From Ashinkailepas kermadecensis (lineage: Eukaryota > Arthropoda > Thecostraca > Neolepadidae), in NCBI GenBank assembly GCA_034440615.1, contig JAOTOM010004148.1, forward strand, positions 167,382 to 231,381: 64,000 bases of DNA, read 5' to 3'. The position numbers and the translations under genes were made by a program. Below, in pieces: positions 1 to 12,710 of this stretch. The notes beneath the pieces were generated by a model. It had not been told where the DNA came from. It saw nothing but the letters and a program-made list of their open reading frames with translations, and ran no database searches. Each line of letters starts with the position of its first letter. Position 1 is the stretch's first letter.

Positions 1-810
1 AACACCGCGAACATCTTTAGCGGTAGGAATCAAGGAAGTAATTTTCAAGGTTACACGAGCCTTAGTACATTACGCTCTGTGCGACCTGCGAGGGTTTCGC
101 ATGATCTGACCTGATGGCCATTATCGCTACCAGGTCATATTTTATATCGGTGAATTTCTATAAGCTCAAACTATGCTCTTGGGCTTAGTTGGTGGCTGTT
201 TCTCGGTGCACGACCCGGTTGAAGATGTCGATGCCGGACGTTTCGGCACATTTTCATCCGTGACTGAGCCAGTGACCCTAGAGGGTCACTGGTTGAAAAA
301 TAATATTAAAGTTGTTTACTATTGGGTTTGTATCGTAACACGTAACGCACTGGTTTTCTTCCCGCGGCTCCACCTCAATTGGCACGAGAGGAATGGGCTG
401 GCAGCTACCTCGCCTTCCCTCGGCTTGGAAGAGTGACATGTGCTCGGTGACAGAGGGTTAGTAATATGTACTGTTTTACCGCCCAGGCTTGTCATGGGAT
501 AATATTGGATGCTGGCGTTAGTTCTCCATTTTGAAATGACAAATCTTGTTTGCGAATAAATAGTGAGAAATATGTGAATTTCACCACCGGTGAACATAGT
601 TCGTTAAGCTAACGGTTCTAGATGTTGATTGAATGGAGTTGTGTTTTGTATCTCATTTATGGATATAAAAAGTGTGAGTAATCGTACCAGCGAAAACTAA
701 GGGACCAGCCAGACGTTTTATTCATACTATTTTTGGAATGTCATTAAGAGTCAGCAATGTCGGCAATCATCTTGTCAATTCGTTAGGTTTGATGTGTAGC
801 AGTATGGATG

Positions 811-840
811 TGACGTCACATGCAGTGTGCAGTGACGTCA
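811..840. promoter_or_regulatory. Pair of full CRE sites (TGACGTCA)
   Basis: Two exact TGACGTCA palindromes lie at 811-818 and 833-840, 22 bp (about two helical turns) apart, separated by a partly repeated ATGCAGTGTGCAG. CREB/ATF proteins bind this octamer. Nothing nearby is recognisable as a gene on either strand, so the target is unknown. Confidence 0.35.
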
Positions 841-1394
841 CTCAAGAAATGTGCAGACCACTTGTCAGCACAAAATACCCGAAAGCGCTTCAATGCACCG
901 GAGGGCGCTCATTGTGAGTAGGGTATTCGATGGTGTGTAAAGCCATCCAAGTGGTACCTTTCAGAACCAGTGACTCCCCCTCACCAGAGCAATCTATTTA
1001 ATTGAGCTATTGGCTCTGATATCAGACAGAACACCGTGGCTTTTCTGCATATTTTAGCATTTTTAAACACATTCGGAATTTGCGAAATAGCCAGCAATGT
1101 CATCGGCTGTGGATATGAATGTATGTTACCAGATAGATGCAATGTTGATTCCTGTCCTTGTTTTTACTTTTTTGCTTTTTCATCATGGTTTTGGATGGCC
1201 AGCATAGTCTGATTTCTACTTTTCCCCTTTGGTCAAAGAGTTGGTTTGGTGTCCGAACTCGGGTAAGGAGAATGGTGGTCACCATTCATTCCTTGATTCA
1301 TTTGTGTTCATTCTCTGTTCTCTAAGTGAAGAATCCCTTTGCTCTTCTGTATGATGCTGTTTTTCAACTTACTCCTTATTGTTTTTTATTGTTT

Positions 1395-1422
1395 TTTGTT
1401 TGTTTGTTTGTTTGTTTGTTGG
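1395..1422. repeat. GTTT tetranucleotide repeat
   Basis: About seven tandem TTTG units. Confidence 0.9.
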
Positions 1423-1607
1423 TGATTTCTTGCATTTCTCATCAGCATCACCTTCTCATCTGCGAAGATTGCCAGTTTTGTGCTCCGATCGTATCACATC
1501 GTGAATCCGCATGCATGCATTACTCGCCTCCTGTTATTTACAAAGGTTGTATTCTAATTATCGTTTTGGTAAGCGAGCATAGTCCGTGATTCTCCTCCAA
1601 CCATAAT

Positions 1608-1640
1608 CGGACGGCGACCGTCGTGTGAACGATGGTCGCC
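1608..1640. other. Inverted repeat, 13-bp arms
   Basis: ACGGCGACCGTCG ... CGATGGTCGCCG with one mismatch and a 6-nt loop TGTGAA. Confidence 0.7.
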
Positions 1641-2114
1641 GATGTAGTCACTGATGATCATCGGATTCTTGATTTGAGACCACAGTAAGTTCTCCAGTAG
1701 TTGCAGACACGTTTCCCCGTTGAGGGACACGTTGGCCCTTGTTCTCGAACGCCTTCGGCTGCGGTAGCAGCCACTGGCAGAAGGCGAATCTGCTTGGTGC
1801 TGCAGAGAAAGAAGTACGATGATGCGATGCTTGCAGTGGCATCACACTAGTTTCTTCGGCAAGATTATCCGGGTTGTTGAAGCTGAAATTCTAACTGATT
1901 AGCAACGGTGACAAGTGATACTTTCCCCTTATCCTTTTTGTAGAGCGTAAGGAACTCTCGCATCCGGTCGACCAGCTCGTCTGAGCAGTGGGAGGACGGG
2001 AGGGCGTCGCTGCTGACCTGGGGTCATTTGCCTGTCATTTGCTGATAACAAACGTGTCCATCAGCCTTTTAAATGGTATGCACGATACTACAGTGATAAA
2101 TGTTTCGTGAAATA

Positions 2115-2740
2115 GGGTGGAGTATATCACTTTCTGAACACTGAATCGACATCCTTCCCAACGAAGTATCTATATCGTGCTTCGTGATGAGTCTTTATGA
2201 ATTCTTGATACCTAATTTCTAACAGAATCTTGTCGATACGTATCATACATATACTCGCCCTTACGGATTGTGATGCACGATCAACTCTTAGCACAATTCC
2301 CGGTAAAAGGAAAAACCTATGATGTGGTCTGTTATACAATATCAATTGATAAGGATTGATATTTTGTATCGTTGTCGCTAAAATAATTATACCTAAATTT
2401 GGTATCTCAAAATATGGGAAAAAGTTGCGTATGAGAACGCTTCTTGATCAAAATTGTGTTTGAAGAACGTGTACGTTATGTTAAGCGACGCAGTTTTCAT
2501 GACGAGTTTTGACATCCTACTGTACTCGTTTCGACATCTCGCACCTCACGAAAAACCATTATTTTAACACTGCGATACTGTATGACATTTAAAAGGCACG
2601 CAAAATAGGCCTGGAGTGGACGCGAAACCTTCGGCGCATCACCGTCACGCGTCTCTGAGCTCACAGCCCTGGATAACCCATGCCTCCTGCTCCTGTGAGA
2701 AGGGCTAGGTTTTGTATCGCCGCGGCGCGGTGACGCCGGC
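2115..2740 (-). mobile_element. Dispersed repeat family, diverged minus-strand copy
   Basis: Its reverse complement follows the tail of the 48190-49115 copy: CCATTATTTTAACACTGC corresponds to the CAGTGCTAAAATAATG junction, and GGTGGAGTATATCACTTTCT to the far end. A GC-richer head-like part lies at 2600-2740. Confidence 0.55.
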
Positions 2741-4146
2741 ATTCTAGCCGCCAGGCACTCTAGCAGCAGACATAGCTGCTAGACTAGCAGCAGCAATAGC
2801 TGCCATAAGTGGAAAATATCAGTGTCATAGTATTTAGAGCAATACCTTGACGTTTGCACATGTGACTTTAATCTTTGTGCTGACAATATGCGATTTAACA
2901 CTTGCACCAGAGAGGCGGAATGTCGGATTATGCCCGCCCCTTCTGTGTTTCCAAGATAACAGGAAATATTTCACCACCCGCTCGCATAAGTGTAGGGCAA
3001 TTGGGATGCAACGTTGTGGCATTGTTGCAAATTGAATAGGACATTGCATGGGAAATAATTTGTGAAATCCGTTGGAAAATATAGGAATTGCTGGAGTGCA
3101 AAGTCGACCGACCGCCACGAATGCTTCGCCAGCTTAGTGGCGCAGCACACCGGCGGAATCTCCGCAGTCGGATGTCTGTTGTCGGTTGTTTACGAAGTCG
3201 TTAGGTTCATTGCGTGGAGTAATGATCGCAAATGTTTTTCTGTGGGTTCGCTTTGATGGCAGTGTGCTACACCACCATTGGCCGCCAATACACCCTTGAG
3301 TACACGGATAAATTTAGTTCAGTTTGTTTCCCTGAAAACTGAATGGCCTGAATGACTGAATATCGGTTCTTGGTTATCAACTATTTACCCACCGATTTGG
3401 GAAAAGAATGCTGATGGTACGGCATGCATAATTCTGCGTAATATATTATTCTTTTCTGATCTTTCTGCAATCAATTCTGCAATATGTGCTCAAACATGTC
3501 AGGCAGGGTAGATCATGTCGAATCAGAATCATGCTTCAAAACAACCTTCTGAACTAAACGCGGAAGTTGACGATACCTCAGGTCAGTAGCCCTGACCTTA
3601 TTAAAATGTCGAGATGCGAGAACTGTTCCTCCTGATTAAACAACTTGATGTGAGCTTGCGTTTGATACATTGTAGCTACTTCAAATGACGGCACTTCGAA
3701 GCTTTCTGAACATTACTGTCTGGCTCGTCCGAGGTCAATGACCTATGATGACCTTGACCCGGTGTCTGTGCGAAATTTGTAAATAAGGATGTATGGTACT
3801 GACATTTTCGTGCCTGCGTCTGCTCATTCGGCCGCTTTCCCGACAAAAACCTAACTGGCTTTACGAGAGCCCCCCCCCACCCACGGTCCAGCGGGGGTTG
3901 GGGTATGCCCTGACGCAGGGTTCTCGTAACCCTAATTGCACATTCTGCACATCCTAGAGACACAGGGGAAGCGTCATTGGCAAGACAATGTTGCCTATTG
4001 CTCATATCACACCGCATTTATTAATTTCTGGCCGTGCTGGAATTGTGCCCTTAAATATCATGATTGTTTAGCCCGGTGTTTGCAGTACCTGTGTGTTACG
4101 GTGTTACCGGTGCCCAGCATGCACTGCAGACGTGTTTCTCATTACC

Positions 4147-4232
4147 GTACATGGCGTACATACCTTACCATACATACACACTCATTACCATACATACATA
4201 CCATACATGGCATACCATACCATACATACATG
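4147..4232. repeat. CATA/TACC short tandem repeat
   Basis: Imperfect TACATACATACCATAC words over about 85 bp. Confidence 0.85.
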
Positions 4233-6066
4233 TAATATAAACGATATTATTTGCACACAACCTGATGCAACCCGTCCACTAAAAAGTTGGGAAATTCTGT
4301 ATTGTTCACCTCTCTGTAAATAATTAACTATGCAGGTGCAATTTTGAATGCAAAGAGTCGCATTCAGTTCAGGCATCGGTACTCTCGCGACACACTAAAC
4401 GGAGCTGAGTCCGCACGCGTTGCAGCATTCTCCGAACCATCACCATGTCGATGTGCTCCACCTTTTATGGTGTTATTTTCATCAGCTATTTCTTGCTCGT
4501 CGCTTCGCAGTTAGTTGTTTTCATACACACCGGTCCTCAGCAGAGCCCTCACGGACTGTACTGAACGAAGTTCTGAAACGTTCGGAGGTTTTCCTGGCGG
4601 CGAACGGAGCATATATTTTCTGCATTGAGGTATTGTTGCACGTCCTCCCTATAATGACACGTGACCCCATCAGACCAAAAGTCACGATCTGCATATTTTC
4701 GCTGACAAGGTATCAAATATGTCTGAAGACACTGCCCGAGGTAGACTATGCCGTCCATAGCGCCTTTCTCCTGTACCAGGGCTGTGCACGTGTCACGCGA
4801 TGATATAGCCAGCCGTACCAACACCCACAGTGAAAACTTTGTCCTGTTCTTGAATTTAACATCTTGATGGTATTCAGATTTGGAACTGGTGTAATGTCCG
4901 GTGTTTCTGGAATACTCGGATCATTCAAAACCGAAATATGCTTCATCGTCCATCACTATATGTCTCTTCCGCAGCGCTGAAGAATCCTCTTTATAAGTTG
5001 AGGCACGGCTTTTTAATGCGCTGGTTTTTGGTGTTCAGTGCGGTATGGCTTTTTCCCGAAGGAAGTAGCCGAGTCTGCATTTGGTATTTCACTAGTTTGC
5101 TAATATAAGTTTAACTGCAACATTTTTTACTCATCCTGCGAACTGATTTCCCTGTGGTTTCCTTCGTTTTCTTCAGGAAGCTCTTGGCCCTCCATTTGTT
5201 CACATTACGGGCCTTTCTCCCAAACCCTGTCATTCCTTCAACTCCTTTCCCTTTTGTGGTTCTGTTTATCACACCATATATAGGATTGCCACAAACCTTG
5301 CTCCTAGAAGTGTGTTGCAGTTACGTTTTGCTCTGCTCCCTGTTAATTTTGTATACTTATTTTTAGTTGCGATTATGGACCGTCACTCGCCCACTTTTAA
5401 GCTTTTCATGTTGAAGTAAGATAGTTTAATTCAGTACGAAGTAAATTTTGTGGGATATAATACCACGATAAATATGCTTGAAGTTATAAATTGAAGTGAA
5501 AACTTGTTAGCTGGAATACAATGCGTGTCGCGGAATATATTTATCCTAACGAAGCGCATCTGGGAATATTTATACAGCAATTATAACTAAAGGAATTGCA
5601 ATACGTGAAGATACATGAATAAGCTGGATATGAGAACATTCTGTTCTTCTTCAAGGTGAGTTATTTCATTGCCTGTGTATGCTTTGCATGCTTTCATATT
5701 TTATTTATCTTCTTTTCGCGTTGCATATTACATGGGTTGTGTGTGTTGTCGGCTTTATTAGAGTTAGCTATCCCACTGGTTCCTTTTGTTGTATAGCTAA
5801 TCCCGCTAGTGTTTATTTACAGTCAGTCCGGGAATGTCCATCAGATACATTGCCAGCTTGAATGTAGTCTTGCGTGCGAGGGCGAGGCCCGACTAGGTGT
5901 ACTCACGTGTATGCATGCATGCTACAGACAAAAGTTCCTTTAAACGGCCTGCCCCGACCGATGACTGGCAGTCTTGAACATTACGGGATGCACACTCCGG
6001 ATAGCAAAAGTGCCCGATAAGCCATTCTTGCACGCTACCATCCGACCGCCCAGCTGACTTACGCGA

Positions 6067-6319
6067 CCAGGTCACCTTGTGGCGACCGGTCAGGGTCATT
6101 CGGCCGAACCAGGTCACCTTGTGGCGACCGGTCAGGGTCATTCGGCCGAACCAGGTCACCTTGTGGCGACCGGTCAGGGTCATTCGGCCGAACCAGGTCA
6201 CCTTGTGGCGACCGGTCATGGTCATTCGGCCGAACCAGGTCACCTTGTGGCGACCGGTCATGGTCATTCGGCCGAACCAGGTCACCTTGTGGCGACCGGT
6301 CAGGGTCATTCGGCCGAGC
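6067..6319 (+). repeat. 42-bp minisatellite, 6 copies
   Basis: The unit begins CCAGGTCACCTTGTGGCGAC and ends CATTCGGCCGAA. Copies differ only by single substitutions (CAGGGT or CATGGT). Period 42 keeps several frames open on both strands. Confidence 0.97.
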
Positions 6320-6703
6320 TGGCCACATTGCACATTACGTTTTCACTCGTCCCCCGAAACTGAAATGGGGAATGGTCCGGTCTTCCCAGCGCTGGCTAGA
6401 CCCGACCGTCACTCTTATGAAACTTTAAGTACGTTTTATTGTTGCAACATTTACATCCATAATCCGATTCAGATGTATTCCCTGCTTTTTAAAAAAAATT
6501 GCTTCAAATCCCAATATTTGTCTTGCAGTACTCGTCATAGCTATTCAAATAAAGTGTTCACCGGCTGGGTAAATCGTATCCACACGGCAGTGGTGTGCCT
6601 TCAGCTGCCGGTCACGTGATTACGCTGCCATCCACGTGACATACGTGCCACAGGGCAGGACGATGCCTGTGGTGTTCACCGAGGAGCATGGAGCGTTCAG
6701 GAG

Positions 6704-6745
6704 CGTTTTGGTCCCTTCTGCCATGTGGCAGAAGGGACCAAAACG
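6704..6745. other. Near-perfect palindrome: 20-bp arms, 2-bp spacer
   Basis: The left arm CGTTTTGGTCCCTTCTGCCA (6704-6723), spacer TG and right arm (6726-6745) are exactly complementary. No gene is adjacent on either strand. Confidence 0.95.
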
Positions 6746-7199
6746 TAACGCGACATCTGAACTTTTATTGTATGCTATTTCGACAATTGAGCATTTAAAG
6801 TTGAGATGCATGCATCATATTTGACAGAGGGACGCAGTTTAGGAAGGAGTGCAGCCAATGTGGACTGAGATGAAGTGTTTTTTTCAGTGCAATTATGCCG
6901 AAATTGGGCTCATTCTTTCCGAGATTATGCTCCTGTGCCGAATATGGCCACGTATCACAACTTGTTCCCTAAGAGATTGTTCTAAGTTGTCAAAACGGGT
7001 TGTACTTATTTATGAAATGTCTATACTTTCCGGAAATGTTGTGCAATCAATAAGGTAGTAGTGTCGTTTAATACACTTTCAATAAGCTAATCATCTTAGT
7101 TTGTTGATTTCCCTTCCATGTCTTCCTGACTTTGCATGGAACCTCATTGAGTCACTTCCTCGCATCTGACGATACCAATATAAAATGCATGCATTGCCC

Positions 7200-7440
7200 C
7201 TCATGAACCGATTTCATAAAACTGCGGCAGCGGCGTGGTAAGGTCTGTATGGACTGCCAGTAGAGCGCAGTGACAATCGCCCCACGGGTGTTGTGCCGCA
7301 GCAATGCTATGTTCGATCCTGCGTGGGCGATGCTCCATGGCGCTCCTCTTGCCTTTGCTCGTCCAGCGCACCCGGTGCCGTCTTGTACTGGTACTCATGT
7401 GAAGACGAAGCCTTTGGCTTTGGTACCTTTTGGTGTGATT
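7200..7440 (+). mobile_element. Dispersed repeat family, partial head copy
   Basis: It shares GACTGCCAGTAGAGCGCAGT and GCGCTCCTCTTGCCTTTGCT with the heads at 8990-9150 and 48500-48600; diverged. Confidence 0.4.
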
Positions 7441-8859
7441 GATGGTGAATGATTTCAAGATTTCCACAAACTCCCACTGACAACCTGATATTGTCGTTCG
7501 AGTTTCGACATTTCTGTTGTGGTTAATGAACCTGGAAATTATCTGAACGTGATGCAGGCTTGAAGCTTCCAGTTGGCTATTCATGTTGGTAGAGATCTTC
7601 TAAGAGCTCCAGATTTTGTGTCATTGCGGTGCTATTCAGTTTTGCAATTTGCATGATAAACATTTGTTTACCATTTGAGATACAATACCCAGCCGTATTA
7701 TTGCAAAAGGCAATATTCCGTGCAACCGTCACACTTGTCCCCTGAAATGCTTCTTCATTGAATGCTATGTAATTGGTATTTCATTTTCATTTGCTGTAGT
7801 TCTTGACCACCGTTTGATGTAAACCGTTTCAAATTGTGCCATTTGATTGTCAGTTAGCATTTTTGTGAACGAAAAACAATCATTTCAGTTTGGTGAACAT
7901 TCACGTTTTTGGTAGTGCATGTTGTAGCTTCTAAGAATGGCACTACTATTCTAAAGTAATCTTAGTAAATAACATTTTTGGTCGAAGTGCCCTTAAACTC
8001 AAATAACAAATTACTTCTTCCTTTAAGGAATACGATTATATACTGAGTAGAGCATGTTTTGTTGGCGCCGAACCCAACACCAGAGAGTGAAGACAGTGAA
8101 GCTCAACAATATAGTGCTAATGAAATGTCTGAATTCATGCTCTCCACGGACCAGGGGACTCGTCTAAGGCATTTTGAATAACGCGGCAGGGGGGAGGGGG
8201 GGTCCGGCTGCTGTGGCGTCCATCGTCACCTGCCCGCTGATTCCGGATCGCGCAATAACGCTAAACCAATGGAAAAGGTGAAAAGGTGTCGTTACTGTTG
8301 GGCCTCGGACCCCGTAGCTAACATGCCAGGCGAGTCCCTGCTACCGACGGCTTTCCTAGTTCGCCACTTAGTAGCCATGCTATCTAATATGACGTGGTCT
8401 CCGAGTATGACCTTCACTGATATGGATAATAGTTTTAGTTAGTAAGCCTATCCCAGTTCACAGCAGGGCAACATATTGCAGATGAATGCTTCATAGCAGT
8501 ATCCTGTTGATGTGTTCAATGACTAATTATCACGAGCGAGAGCGAAGCCCGTACCAGTTAGTCCACGTGACGACAGACGTTCATCTGAACGATCTGACCT
8601 TGTCCAAACTGAGTCACGCTTGTGAAACGTTTGTAATTTATTGTTGCGTAGCGTCCCAGTTCCTTCATTCTTCATGCAGCAACAAGACTAGTCTCTCAGT
8701 TTGGATTTTGACCAGTTTCGTCACAATATTCCTTTCGAATTGCGCGTATTTTGTATTCAAAGAGCAGGTTTCGTGGCGAAACTGAGCCGTCCGTGGTGTA
8801 GTCGGCGTGGACTAGAGATCGGCCAGCCGCGCTGGCTGCCGTGCAGCCAGCTCCGGCCG

Positions 8860-9180
8860 ATGCCGATTGGTTTCTAATGCACGTGCCGAAATTGGAGGCA
8901 CTATTCCTGCAATCGGGCTTCGCTGCTGAAAGCGGAGCGCCCATCCCACGTTTGAATGCCCTGTACGGAATTGTTAAAAGATGTTTGGCTTATTCCTGAA
9001 CTTGCTACACTTTGGCGACAACTGGGCGCCATGCAGTGAGTTCACAGGGTGCCAAGAGAGCGCAGTTGTCAGTCCGCCGGTCGATGCCCGCTGTTGAGCC
9101 GGCAGCACGGCCGCCCCATGGTCCGCCTCTTGCCCTCGCTCGGCCAGCTCTCCTAATGCCACCGGGTACTGGCCATTTCA
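8860..9180 (+). mobile_element. Dispersed repeat family, head-only copy
   Basis: It contains AATGCACGTGCCGAAATTGG, AGGCACTATTCCTGCA, GGTGCCAAGAGAGCGCAGTT and CCTCTTGCCCTCGCTCGGCC, matching the head module of the copies at 48190 and 44760. Confidence 0.55.
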
Positions 9181-9487
9181 AGCGGTAACATTATGGCGGT
9201 GGTTGGCATGACGGAAGCAGACTGTGGTTGTGGTTATCTCGGTTAAAAGACTAGGTCACCATATTGGGTCAAAATAGCTGGGCTTACCTTTGCCTTACCT
9301 GGGCTTACCTTACCACGGCATAGCACCGACAGTATATGAAGCCTCATAATTGCAACACAGCCACAAAATGAGAGGTAGGTACTGTATTCTCAACAAATGT
9401 CTTAAGCATATTAATATGGCAGCATAAACCGTTTCGATCTCATTTAGGTTGCCATTGGTAAACTGCAGTTAAGCACATGAGCGTTTA

Positions 9488-9703
9488 TTACGCCTTTTTG
9501 ACCATAGGGGCCTTCGGCATACAATTAAAATGTCCGTGTTTAATTAACGTAACTGGATATTGTTGGTCGGAACCATCATACACCCAAACTGTGCCATCTC
9601 CAAGACGATGAACAAGTATATGCCCATTTTTTAACAAGCGTTTATAACGCTGTGGTATATAGCTGCTATGTAAAAGCCAACCAGTAGCGTCAAGGTGCAA
9701 CAT
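9488..9703 (-). pseudogene. Unrecognised protein-like fragment (71 codons)
   Basis: A minus-strand frame with balanced, non-repetitive composition (includes LLKNGHILVHRLGDGTVWVY and KHGHFNCMPKAP), ending in TAA. Just upstream, in another frame, is a second protein-like stretch (FKINSQFDVIEGTKPLTYGT, 9708-9785) that ends in a stop. The pattern suggests a frameshifted or decayed coding sequence, possibly from a transposon. I do not recognise a family. Confidence 0.3.
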
Positions 9704-9977
9704 CGATTACTTTGGTACCATACGTAAGTGGCTTGGTTCCTTCTATAACGTCAAATTGACTGTTTATCTTGAATTCCGGTGTTTTAAATAAATAAAAAAG
9801 TGCACAGATACCAACCGTGCGGAACGACAAAGCAGAAGTAGCCAGCGAAAAGCCGGCAGAGCCACATGTGTCGTCTGGCCTCCCGCCAGTGGTGTCAGTC
9901 TGACAGCATGTGACACGTGTCTGCCGCGGGACAGGTGCGCTGTGGCCGCTGCTGTGGTAACAGTCGGTCTGGTGCAT

Positions 9978-10405
9978 GGTGCATGTGGCCGCCTGTATGA
10001 CCGGCTGGGTGGTGGGTGCCGCAGGACAGAGTCTGTGGACTCCATGGTGTTGTCATGGCCAATTTGGTGCATGTGGCCGCCTGTATGACCAGCTGGGTGG
10101 TGGGTGCCGCAGGACAGAGTCTGTGGACTCCATGGTGCATGTGGCCGCCTGTATGACCGGCTGGGTGGTGGGTGCCGCAGGACAGAGTCTGTGGACTCCA
10201 TGGTGCATGTGGCCGCCTGTATGACCGGCTGGGTGGTGGGTGCCGCAGGACAGAGTCTGTGGACTCCATGGTGCATGTGGCCGCCTGTATGACCGGCTGG
10301 GTGGTGGGGGCCGCAGGACAGAGTCTGTGGACTCCATGGTGCATGTGGCCGCCTGTATGACCAGCTGGGTGGTGGGGGCCGCAGGACAGAGTCTGTGGAC
10401 TCCAT
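9978..10405 (+). repeat. 68-bp minisatellite, 6 copies, with a duplicated flank
   Basis: The unit begins GGTGCATGTGGCCGCCTGTA and ends GAGTCTGTGGACTCCAT. An 18-nt segment TGTTGTCATGGCCAATTT separates copies 1 and 2, and nearly the same segment follows copy 6, so the array appears to have grown from, and partly re-copied, its flank. Confidence 0.95.
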
Positions 10406-10423
10406 AGTGTTGTCATGGCTAAT

Positions 10424-10523
10424 TTCTTCAGCATGGTTATTCGAAGGCCGATACCGAATCCACTGCCATGTGCACCTGTTACCAGCGTAATCACCCATTT
10501 ATGAGCATCATCTGAAACAAAAG
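10424..10523 (-). pseudogene. Exon-like fragment with a glycine-rich nucleotide-binding look
   Basis: On the minus strand an acceptor-like TTTTGTTTCAG is followed by an open frame reading DAHKWVITLVTGAHGSGFGI then GLRITMLKKLAMTT, which runs directly into the 68-bp minisatellite. VTGAHGSGFGIG resembles the TGxxxGxG loop of short-chain dehydrogenases. Only about 35 residues are present, so a fragment or chance match is likely. Confidence 0.25.
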
Positions 10524-11132
10524 GTGAGGACCAGAAGACCCAGCATAAATGGAGGATACTACATGCAGTGTATCCTATTATCTACCTAATCAAATATCAT
10601 ATCCCGACTCCTGAAGAAAACAACCCTCTTATTTAAAAATGCAATGAACAACTTTCCACCACCTCAGATAGCTGATTCCAATGATCGACTACTCCTTGCC
10701 TGAACGTCGTCTGTCATTTACTTTCTCTCGTTTCATCCGGTTGTTCCATTGTCATGGCACTGAGTGCGTCTAACTGTTGGCATCGAGGTGAGCAACACAA
10801 AGAGGGAGTGGGAGGGGAAATTGACCTGGCACTGCGACGGGTATGCAATTCGACGACATTGCGGGGGTTAAATAGGCAAGTCAAATGAAGGTAAACTGTG
10901 TCATAGAACAGCTCACGCAGAAATTCCAGCTGCCACATAGGCGTTTTAATGTTCGGCATAGCGGAATCCAACTTAAAGTTCCTTTTGTGTAAACTGTCGG
11001 CAAGATCGATCATGAAGCCTGTCCTCGCTGAACGGGCCGACGGAAAGATCAAACATAAGACATATGCCGCGTGATCGCATGTGACCACCAGCGAGCAAGA
11101 ATCAACACCCGGCGCATGTGGCTGACACCGTG

Positions 11133-11318
11133 GACGTGGACGTGGACGTGGACGTGGACATGGACGTGGGCATGGACGTGGGCGTGGACATGGACGTGGA
11201 CGTGGACGTGGACGTGGACGTGGACGTGGGCGTGGACGTGGACATGGACGTGGGCGTGGACGTGGACGTGGACGTGGACGTGGGCGTGGGCGTGGATGGG
11301 GGCGTGGACATGGACGTT
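11133..11318 (+). repeat. GGACGT / GGGCGT hexanucleotide array
   Basis: Tandem GGACGT with interspersed GGGCGT and GGACAT over about 190 bp. Period 6 gives His/Val, Arg/Pro or Thr/Ser open frames on both strands that are not genes. Confidence 0.95.
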
Positions 11319-11329
11319 GGCGACGAGCA

Positions 11330-12180
11330 GCATCCGCCCAGCTGCCGACGTTGCGCTGGCTGGTGTGTGTCGTGCGGTGTGACGTGGGCGCGGACAGACT
11401 GGTGCTGGCGCAGGCGTCCGCCGGCGGCGTCGCCCGCACAATGTGTGCCGCTCAAGCACCGCCTGCGGTATCGGCCGGCGAATTATCCAGAACGACGCGA
11501 CTGCAGCCGAGCCGGCACAATGTGTGCCGGTCGGTTGAGCGTCGGCTGAATGGAGCTGGCTGCCGCGATGACAGCTGGCCGGCTGGCGGTCGACGCGCCA
11601 CAATAGCGGCGGCGACGTGGTGCCGCCGGCGCGCCGGCCGCCTCCGCTTTTGTTCGCCGCTCGTTAGCTAATTGCATCGAACAACGCAATCACGTTTATT
11701 GACGGCTGGCGACATTTGGCCAGGTCAATATAGCACGTGATCGATGCGAGGCGGCAGCGGCGACGGTGGCGGCGACGGGTGTGCGGGCGGGCGGGCGGGC
11801 CGGCCGGCAAGGAGCTGGCGGCGTGGCCGGCCGGCCTCTGCCTGGTCAAGCCAGCTGTTGACTTTGGCCGGCCCAGGGCTGGGGCGGCCGGGCGGGGCGG
11901 TTGATGCGGCCGGTCTTCCGTTACCACTGGCTGCTGATGTGTCGGCGGTGTGCCGGCCTGCACGCGCCGCGTCTCGTGTCCGCTATGCACGGCCTCACCT
12001 GCGATCGGCACGCTTCGGGCGCAGTCTGGTGTTGACACATGGTGTGCCGACCGTGCGCCGGTCTCAGGCGCAACTCCTCATCGGTGGAATGTTGTCTCGG
12101 CGGTTATTCATTGCCGTCTGCCGTGCAACTCACCCGGCCGGGCGGAGTTCCCTCGGCCCGTCGTGAGAACCTTATCACTC
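11330..12180. promoter_or_regulatory. CpG-rich island upstream of the ELAV-like gene
   Basis: About 850 bp of GC-rich, CpG-dense DNA with many GGCCGG and GCCGGC runs starts at the end of a GGACGT array. Open frames here lie on several strands and frames with low-complexity Arg/Ala/Gly/Pro composition, as expected from base composition rather than coding. It could be a distal promoter for the + strand gene or one of the GC islands scattered over the window. Confidence 0.3.
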
Positions 12181-12710
12181 ATGTCCGGCTCCGTCATCTC
12201 CACGCGGATCTCGACTGCGACTCATTTCGATGGGCTGCTAGCATGGCGTGCGTGCAATTTCAAAGTCTGAACTGACTGCATTCTTGCCTAACTGGGGCTA
12301 CTCTGCCACTCTGCGGAACTGGGGATGCTGGGATTACTCTGCCGAACTGGGGCTACTTGGGCTGATCTGCCGAACTGGGGATGCTCTGCCGAACATGGTG
12401 CAAGTATTTCAACAGATATGCACCATGCAGAACTTTCAAAATACGTAGCGACCACGATCCCTTCCATCTCACAATTTTAACCTCTATTGATTTATGCCAA
12501 GCACACACGTTTAACGGGTCCTGTATAACCTATGCAGTTGATGCGCCCCTAAACCCAACCCAATAACAACAACAACACACGCTTAACACGGAGTATTGCA
12601 CCAAACCGGCATTGAGTCGGCCTCGGGGCATACAAGTCACGCGGTAGAGGGAACCACGTGACCGGCAGCCGGCCAATCAACAATGGTGCTGCTCCCCGTG
12701 TGGCCACAAG

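Noticed and set aside
10714..11603. Arg/Pro, His/Val and Thr/Ser repeat proteins over the GGACGT array
   Set aside because: Hexanucleotide repeat artefact; alternate frames give equally open simple peptides.
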